From DATLFQ01 sp035540915 (GTDB lineage: Bacteria; Actinomycetota; Acidimicrobiia; Acidimicrobiales; GCA-2861595), in the NCBI GenBank assembly GCA_035540915.1, contig DATLFQ010000124.1, forward strand, positions 1-11,592: 11,592 nt of DNA, given 5' to 3'. Below are positions 7,417 to 11,592 of the stretch, piece by piece (the first letter of the stretch is position 1; the number at the start of each line of letters is the position of its first letter). The notes beneath the pieces are model-generated. The model was not told the DNA's origin and did not search any database. It saw only the letters and a list, made by a program, of their open reading frames with translations. A program made the position numbers and the translations under genes.

Positions 7417-8946
7417 CTGGCCACGCGCACCGTCGCCGACATCATGAGCAGCCCGGTCCTGACCGTCACGCTCAACGAGCTCCTGGCCGACGCGGCCACC
7501 AAGATGGTCGACCGCAAGGTCGGATCGGTGGTGGTCATCGAGGGCGGTCGGCCGGTCGGGATCCTCACCGAGCGGGACCTCCTTCGCTGGACGGCGTCCC
7601 ACTCGATCGACGGCGCCACCACCGTTGCCGAGTGGATGACGCCCGACCCCTACACCATCGGTCCCGGTGTCGAGGTGGTCGAAGCCTGGAAGACGCTGTC
7701 CGAGAAGGGCTACCGGCACATCCCCGTCGTGGAGGCGGGCGAGCTGGTCGGCATCGTCACCATGCGGGACCTGGTGCGCATCGCCCAGATCCAGTCCATG
7801 GCCCATCCCAGCCAGGTCGAGGTGCCCAAGGGGCTCGACGGCGTGGTGGTGGCCGAGACCGCCGTGGGCCACGTCCGGGGTCTCGAGGGCTTCTACCACT
7901 ACCGCCAGTACAACGCGATCGAGCTGTGCGAGAGGCGGTCGCTGGAGGACGTCTGGCACCTGCTCTTTGAGGGCGAGCTGCCCACCGCCGACGAGCGGCG
8001 GGCTTTCCTGGACGAGCTGCTGCCGCTGCGAACCATCCCCGAGGTTGTGCGGCCCCTGCTGCCGGACCTGGCCCGGGCCGGCGACCACCCCGGGCCGCTC
8101 GACGGCTTGCGGACGGCCACCTCGGCGGTGGCGCAGGCGCTGGGCTTCCGGCCGAGCATGGACCTGGACCGGGCGACGCTGCGGGCCGACGCCATGCGGA
8201 TCTGCGCGGTCGTGCCGACGCTGGTCATGGCGCTGCACCGACTGCGGGCCGGCCTGGAACCCATCGAGCCGCACGCCGACCTCGGGTACTCGGCCAACTA
8301 CCTCTACATGCGCACCGGCGAGGTGCCCGACAGCGAGCACGCCCGGGCCATCGAGCGCTACCAGATCTCCACCATCGACCACGGCTTCAACGCGTCGACC
8401 TTCACCGCCCGGGTGGTGACCTCCACCGGGGCCGATCTGGGATCAGCCGTGGTCTCGGCCATCGGCGCTCTCTCGGGCCCGCTGCACGGCGGCGCACCCA
8501 GCCGCGCGCTCGACATGCTGGACGCCATCGGCACGCCGGACCGGGCCGAGGCATGGGTTCGCCACGCGGTCGAGACGGGCGGGCGGATCATGGGCTTCGG
8601 GCACCGCGTCTACAAGACCGACGACCCCCGCTCGGTCATGCTGCGGGGGGTGGCCGAGCAACTCGGCGGGGACAAGTTCGAGTTCGCCCGCCAGGTGGAG
8701 AAGACGGTGGTCGACGTGCTGGCCGAGCTGAAGCCGGGCCGCAACCTATACGCAAACGTGGAGTTCTACGCCGGCGTGGTGATGGACCGCTGTGGCCTGC
8801 CGGGCGACCTGTTCACCCCCACGTTCGCGTCCAGCCGCGTGATCGGCTGGTGCGCCAACATCCTCGAGCAGGCGGCCGACAACCGCATCATCCGGCCCAG
8901 CGCCCGCTACGTCGGGCCGCCCCCGCCCCAGCCCGTCCCCGGTTGA
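7417..8946 (+). CDS. Citrate synthase with two N-terminal CBS domains
   Basis: A 509-residue fusion. Residues about 5-58 and 69-127 are two CBS repeats (VADIMSSPVLTV... and TVAEWMTPDPYTI...IVTMRDLV), a Bateman pair that usually binds adenine nucleotides. From about 139 it is a complete citrate synthase that condenses acetyl-CoA (or propionyl-CoA) with oxaloacetate. His322 (DHGFNAST), His357 (GPLHGGA) and His396 (GFGHRVYK) match the oxaloacetate-binding and catalytic histidines. The expected catalytic Asp of NVDFYSG is Glu449 (NVEFYAG), as I recall for actinobacterial 'citrate synthase 2' proteins. The first ATG (7444) has no Shine-Dalgarno and would cut into the first CBS repeat. CTG at 7417 has GAGGAG five bases upstream, gives the N-terminus MATRTVADIM, and is the first start-like codon after the divergent promoter. 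A GNAT gene overlaps its stop. I infer energy-charge control of carbon entry; citrate versus 2-methylcitrate synthase cannot be separated from sequence. Confidence 0.92.
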   Translation: MATRTVADIMSSPVLTVTLNELLADAATKMVDRKVGSVVVIEGGRPVGILTERDLLRWTASHSIDGATTVAEWMTPDPYTIGPGVEVVEAWKTLSEKGYRHIPVVEAGELVGIVTMRDLVRIAQIQSMAHPSQVEVPKGLDGVVVAETAVGHVRGLEGFYHYRQYNAIELCERRSLEDVWHLLFEGELPTADERRAFLDELLPLRTIPEVVRPLLPDLARAGDHPGPLDGLRTATSAVAQALGFRPSMDLDRATLRADAMRICAVVPTLVMALHRLRAGLEPIEPHADLGYSANYLYMRTGEVPDSEHARAIERYQISTIDHGFNASTFTARVVTSTGADLGSAVVSAIGALSGPLHGGAPSRALDMLDAIGTPDRAEAWVRHAVETGGRIMGFGHRVYKTDDPRSVMLRGVAEQLGGDKFEFARQVEKTVVDVLAELKPGRNLYANVEFYAGVVMDRCGLPGDLFTPTFASSRVIGWCANILEQAADNRIIRPSARYVGPPPPQPVPG

Positions 8947-9404
8947 CCGTCGCGGTCGCCGAGGCGACGGCCGTCGACGACGACCTGGTCGCCGCCTTCG
9001 CCCGGCTGGTCCCCCAGCTGTCGCGCTCGGCGCCGGCACCGGGCCGGGCCGAGCTGGAGGCCATCGTGTCGTCGCGGTGCACCTCGCTGCTGGTCGCCCG
9101 GGACCGCGACGCCGGGGGTGCCGTGGTCGGCACGCTCACGCTGGTGGTCTTCGCCATCCCCACCGGCGTGCGGGCGTGGATCGAGGACGTGGTCACCGAC
9201 ACGGCGGCCCAGGGGCGCGGGGTGGCGACCGCCCTGCTGCGGCGGGCAGTGGAGCTGGCCGGCGACGCCGGTGCCCGCACCGTCGACCTGACCTCCCGTC
9301 CCGACCGAGAGGCGGCCAACCGGCTCTACCGGCGGCTCGGGTTCACGATCCGTGAGACGAACATTTACAGGCTCGAGCTAGAGGCGAGAGATCCCGGCAC
9401 GTAA
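8943..9404 (+). CDS. GNAT-family N-acetyltransferase, coupled to citrate synthase
   Basis: This 153-residue single-domain acetyltransferase would transfer acetyl from acetyl-CoA to an amine. The core EDVVTDTAAQGRGVATALL (81-99) contains the Q/R-x-x-G-x-A pyrophosphate-binding loop (Gln90 to Ala95). It is followed by LTSRPDREAANRLYRRLGF (116-134), the usual final strand and helix with the Tyr that assists catalysis. The TTG at 8943 overlaps the citrate synthase stop (TTGA, 8943-8946). No Shine-Dalgarno is visible in the C-rich sequence before it, so translation probably depends on ribosomes finishing the upstream gene. The start also fits the family: the first strand (VAVAEATAVDD) begins right after it. 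The substrate is unknown. The tight coupling makes the citrate synthase or a metabolite near it a candidate, which is inference; many GNATs of this size acetylate small amines or protein lysines. Confidence 0.86.
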   Translation: MTVAVAEATAVDDDLVAAFARLVPQLSRSAPAPGRAELEAIVSSRCTSLLVARDRDAGGAVVGTLTLVVFAIPTGVRAWIEDVVTDTAAQGRGVATALLRRAVELAGDAGARTVDLTSRPDREAANRLYRRLGFTIRETNIYRLELEARDPGT

Positions 9405-9637
9405 AGCAAGCCCTCCGAAGGCGACACCGGCGACATGCCAGATACGCGCCCGGGCGTCGATCGCCATGCGTCCCTGATCGGCACCTCGGGGGCGCGAGCT
9501 TCGAGCGGGCCAGCGAGTGATAGGGGCATCCGACGTCCTCGTGATCGCCGGTTCGGTCGCCATCGCAGGGGTCGCCAAGGGCGTCGTTAGGTGCCGCCCT
9601 CGTCAGCCGCTTCGATTCGAGAACCGTTGATTCAACA
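9405..9637. other. 233-bp gap between convergent GNAT genes
   Basis: No recognisable gene. A 37-codon plus-strand ORF starts at GTG 9517 with a hydrophobic stretch (VLVIAGSVAIAGVAKGVV), but it lacks a ribosome-binding site. A 66-codon minus-strand ORF has no family resemblance. Base composition begins to drop here compared with the genes to the left. No strong terminator hairpin was seen, although two genes converge on this gap. Confidence 0.5.
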
Positions 9638-10156
9638 TCACCCGTCTGGGCCGCATCGCGAACTCAGACGAAGGCTCATGCGAGCGCTCCTGCCATCGGA
9701 TGCGAGCACGGAGAACCCGACTCGCCTATAGAGCCTGACGGCGGGAACATTGGCCAACCCAACGGTGAGTTGGACTTCGCTGAGTCCCAAGCTCCGGGCC
9801 TCGTCCAGCAGCCGGTCAAGAAGCTTTCTGCCCCAGCCAGTGCCCCGAACCGATGGAACAAGCCCGATCGCCAGCTGCGCCACCGCGTCCCCCTTGTAGC
9901 CAGGTGCGAACTCTTCGCCGGCATGCAGACGGATCCACGCAGCGCCCACGGGCTGGCCCCCTTCCTCTGCCACGACGCCGAGATCACCAGGGCGGCCCCA
10001 GTCGTCGACGAACCGAGCGTTCCGCGGGTTGACAAGCACCTCTGCCAGGGGCGGGCGTGGGACATCCGGTGGGACAGCAGCTTCATAGAGCATCTCGCAG
10101 AGAAAGGGCGCATCGTCGCTCGTCGCCATGCGAAGCACGGAGACAGGATGCCGCAC
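9638..10156 (-). CDS. GNAT-family N-acetyltransferase
   Basis: This 172-residue acetyltransferase has the domain start MATSDDAPFLCEMLYEAAV (10-28), the typical first strand and helix of a GNAT group that opens with 'R-x-AT-x-DDAPFL'. Strand 4 and the acetyl-CoA loop follow at AVAQLAIGLVPSVRGTGWGRKLL (91-113, with Arg104-Gly109 as the loop). The fold closes with NVPAVRLYRRVGF (136-148), including the usual Asn and Tyr. Substrate unknown. The start is uncertain: GTG 10156 is used, GTG 10138 is equally consistent with the family, and an ATG at 10264 would add 36 residues with no domain character. None has a clear Shine-Dalgarno. It is not closely similar to the other GNAT in the window, so this is not a recent duplication. 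GC is visibly lower than in lhr or the citrate synthase gene, which fits later acquisition. Confidence 0.85.
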   Translation of the reverse strand: MRHPVSVLRMATSDDAPFLCEMLYEAAVPPDVPRPPLAEVLVNPRNARFVDDWGRPGDLGVVAEEGGQPVGAAWIRLHAGEEFAPGYKGDAVAQLAIGLVPSVRGTGWGRKLLDRLLDEARSLGLSEVQLTVGLANVPAVRLYRRVGFSVLASDGRSARMSLRLSSRCGPDG

Positions 10157-10306
10157 ATAACAGGCGCCCCAAGAGCACAACCGGCTCCCACACAAACTTC
10201 GAGCGAGCGGCGCATCGGCCGTTGACCCAGCGCGTCCCGCCAGTGGCGGTCGATCGTTCGTCATGCGACAATCGGCTGGCACGTGACCATGCGGAGCGGA
10301 GACGAG

Positions 10307-10372
10307 AGGAGGTGGACGGCCTTGCAGATTCGTGACCTGAGTGGGGCTGCCATCTTCCAGCCGATGTTCTAG
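10307..10372 (+). CDS. Possible 16-residue leader peptide or gene remnant with ideal RBS
   Basis: AGGAGG at 10307-10312 lies nine bases before TTG 10322, which opens MQIRDLSGAAIFQPMF and stops at TAG 10370-10372. Coordinates include the ribosome-binding site. The peptide ends 38 bp before the kinase start at 10411. The start resembles the opening of many small-domain proteins ('M-x-IRDL'), so it may be the stub of a decayed gene. Alternatively it could be a leader peptide influencing the kinase downstream. No rare-codon run, drug-stalling motif or attenuator hairpin was recognised, and I assign no function. Confidence 0.25.
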   Translation, partial: RRWTALQIRDLSGAAIFQPMF

Positions 10373-10410
10373 CCCCGGCTGCGGCGGCCCCTTGACCAGA
10401 GAGGGAGCCC

Positions 10411-11382
10411 TTGCCGAACTCGGAGTCGCCCGCGCAGCAACGCGCCTCAGCAGCACCTCGCCCGATTCCGATCACGACCGCGCAGGTCGCGGCCATCGCC
10501 GCTGCCCACGGCGTGCCGAGCGGTCCCTTGGAGCCGATCGAGTCGATCGGGATCATCAACTCGGTGTACAAGCTCGGAGAACGACTCGTTCTTCGCGTGC
10601 CCCGAGACCACCCCGGCCATATTGCACAGGCCCGGCGGGAGGCATGCGCCCTTCCCGCCGCCCGCGACGCCGGAGTCCGCACACCCGCTCTCGTGGCGTT
10701 CGATGACACCTTGGAGATACTCCCGGTGCCGTTCCTCGTCGTCGAGCGGGTCGACGGCACCAACGCTGAGTCGCTCGGCGTCGTGCCGCCGCAGCCCCTA
10801 GCGGCGTGGCGCCGACTTGGTGGCGATCTCGGCAGGCTCCACCTGTCGACCACGCCACCGCCGCCGGGCGATCCGTGGCCGGATGAGACCCGGGACCCTC
10901 GGGAGCTCGTCGAGCTGCGTGCCGTCGACGGGTGGATCTCGCCCCTCGAGGCGCGCCAGTTCCATGGATGGCTCGACCGGCTCGCGCCGCTGGTGGGCGC
11001 CTCTGCCAAGGTGTTCCTCCACGGCGATCTCCAGATGTCCAACGTGCTTCTCCATCGCACGACCCATGCCTACCTGGCCCTCATCGACTGGGGCGGGTCC
11101 CGGGGCGGGGATGCGGCCGACGATTTCTCCGTCATCCCGCTCGCTGCGGTCGGGCCAATGCTGGAGGGCTACCGCGAGCACCGGCCTGTGGAGCCGGTGG
11201 TCACCGAGGCTTCGATCCTCTGGCGGCGCCTGCAGCTCGTACTCGGACTGCTACCTCGAGGGCCGGTGCCGGGCTGGGCGTGGGGCGAGCGCCCGGTCGC
11301 CCGCCTGACCGACATGCTTCTCTACTTCAATGAGCTGACCGACTCGCCCTGGCGCGAACTGGGGCCCCACCATGGTGGCTGA
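10411..11382 (+). CDS. Aminoglycoside-phosphotransferase-fold kinase (APH family)
   Basis: A 323-residue small-molecule kinase of the APH/choline kinase fold. HGDLQMSN (204-211) is the catalytic loop with Asp206 and Asn211; IDWGG (225-229) supplies the metal-binding Asp226 in place of DFG. The N-lobe has INSVYKLGERLVLRVPR (49-65), where Arg62 sits at the beta-3 position that is Lys in protein kinases; the LVLR form is frequent in this family. Glu78 (RREACAL) is the likely helix-C partner. Despite the family name, most chromosomal members do not confer aminoglycoside resistance; substrates include sugars, homoserine, choline and unknown amines. I cannot assign one. The TTG at 10411 is preceded by GAGGGAG (10401-10407), only three bases away; a later start would begin to trim the N-lobe. 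It stands alone on the plus strand and is divergent from the GNAT at 9638-10156. Confidence 0.87.
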   Translation: MPNSESPAQQRASAAPRPIPITTAQVAAIAAAHGVPSGPLEPIESIGIINSVYKLGERLVLRVPRDHPGHIAQARREACALPAARDAGVRTPALVAFDDTLEILPVPFLVVERVDGTNAESLGVVPPQPLAAWRRLGGDLGRLHLSTTPPPPGDPWPDETRDPRELVELRAVDGWISPLEARQFHGWLDRLAPLVGASAKVFLHGDLQMSNVLLHRTTHAYLALIDWGGSRGGDAADDFSVIPLAAVGPMLEGYREHRPVEPVVTEASILWRRLQLVLGLLPRGPVPGWAWGERPVARLTDMLLYFNELTDSPWRELGPHHGG

Positions 11383-11592
11383 AGGCAACAGTGAGCGCCG
11401 AGGCCACCTCGGAGGCAGCGTCGGAAGACAGAACTCTCCGGGGGCGGGGGCCTGCACGCGCCGGTCCAGGGAACACAACGCCTATCAGCCGCTTCGAATG
11501 ACAATGGCAACGACGCGCGCAGAGCGGCGCGTCGCGAGTGCATCCGAACTCGATGGACGGCAGCTTCGGGCCGGACTGAGACTGCCGAGTCG
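11383..11592. other. 210-bp non-coding tail of window with two hairpins
   Basis: No recognisable gene on either strand. CCGAGG (11398-11403), loop CCA and CCTCGG (11407-11412) form a small hairpin 15 bases after the kinase stop. CGACGCGC (11511-11518) pairs with GCGCGTCG (11527-11534) across an 8-base loop. Neither is followed by a T-run. The first might end kinase transcription; the second has no assigned role. Confidence 0.5.

Noticed and set aside
9587..9593. GTTAGGT matches the integron attC core pattern GTTRRRY next to a GNAT gene
   Set aside because: The partner RYYYAAC is absent from the upstream 180 bases on either orientation, no paired inner repeats are visible, and no matching site flanks the kinase gene.
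9517..9630. 37-codon ORF with a hydrophobic segment in the gap between the two GNAT genes
   Set aside because: No ribosome-binding site, no family resemblance, and Val/Ala/Gly-rich translations are common by chance in GC-rich DNA.
10157..10264. Upstream extension of the minus-strand GNAT to an ATG at 10264
   Set aside because: The extra 36 residues show no domain character and the GNAT fold begins after 10138; kept only as an alternative start.
10411..11382. Reading the APH-fold kinase as an antibiotic-resistance gene
   Set aside because: The fold motifs are general to small-molecule kinases, and nothing in the sequence or context points to aminoglycosides.
9603..11497. 13-bp direct repeat TCAGCCGCTTCGA at 9603-9615 and 11485-11497, bracketing the GNAT and kinase genes like an island boundary
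   Set aside because: About one 13-bp repeat pair is expected by chance in a window of this size. There is no tRNA gene, integrase or longer homology at either copy.

Overview
This is a very GC-rich window with strong third-position G/C, GTG/TTG/CTG starts and dense gene packing. Together with the adjacency of a long-form Lhr helicase and a mycobacterial Nei2-type DNA glycosylase, this points to an actinobacterium. An Acidimicrobiia-like or other deep-branching, uncultured lineage is a guess, because there is no rRNA or marker gene to fix it. No plasmid, phage, IS, CRISPR or tRNA gene was recognised.

Layout. Positions 1-1198 hold the 3' part of an M1-family (gluzincin) metallopeptidase gene that begins before the window. 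After a 145-bp gap with a possible leaderless promoter, 1344-5744 encodes a full-length Lhr helicase. A 12-bp perfect hairpin overlaps its stop codon. It is followed by a Nei2-type DNA glycosylase/AP lyase (5789-6649). The lhr-nei2 pair is a DNA-repair neighbourhood also known from Mycobacterium tuberculosis. A convergent short-chain dehydrogenase gene (6560-7366, minus) overlaps the 3' end of nei2 by 90 bp.

A 50-bp divergent intergenic region separates the dehydrogenase from the most interesting gene. That gene encodes a citrate synthase with two N-terminal CBS domains (7417-8946), apparently started at CTG behind a good Shine-Dalgarno. Its catalytic Asp position carries Glu. A GNAT acetyltransferase (8943-9404) overlaps its stop codon in a TTGA arrangement, which implies translational coupling. 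Nucleotide-sensing CBS modules plus a coupled acetyltransferase suggest layered control of entry into the TCA (or methylcitrate) cycle; this is inference.

From about 9405 onward the sequence looks different: lower GC, longer non-coding gaps, and single accessory-type genes. These are a second, unrelated GNAT acetyltransferase (9638-10156, minus) and an aminoglycoside-phosphotransferase-fold kinase (10411-11382, plus). Between them lies a 16-codon ORF with an ideal ribosome-binding site. The last 210 bp hold two hairpins and no recognisable gene. This end resembles an accessory stretch, but no mobility gene or convincing attachment site was seen.
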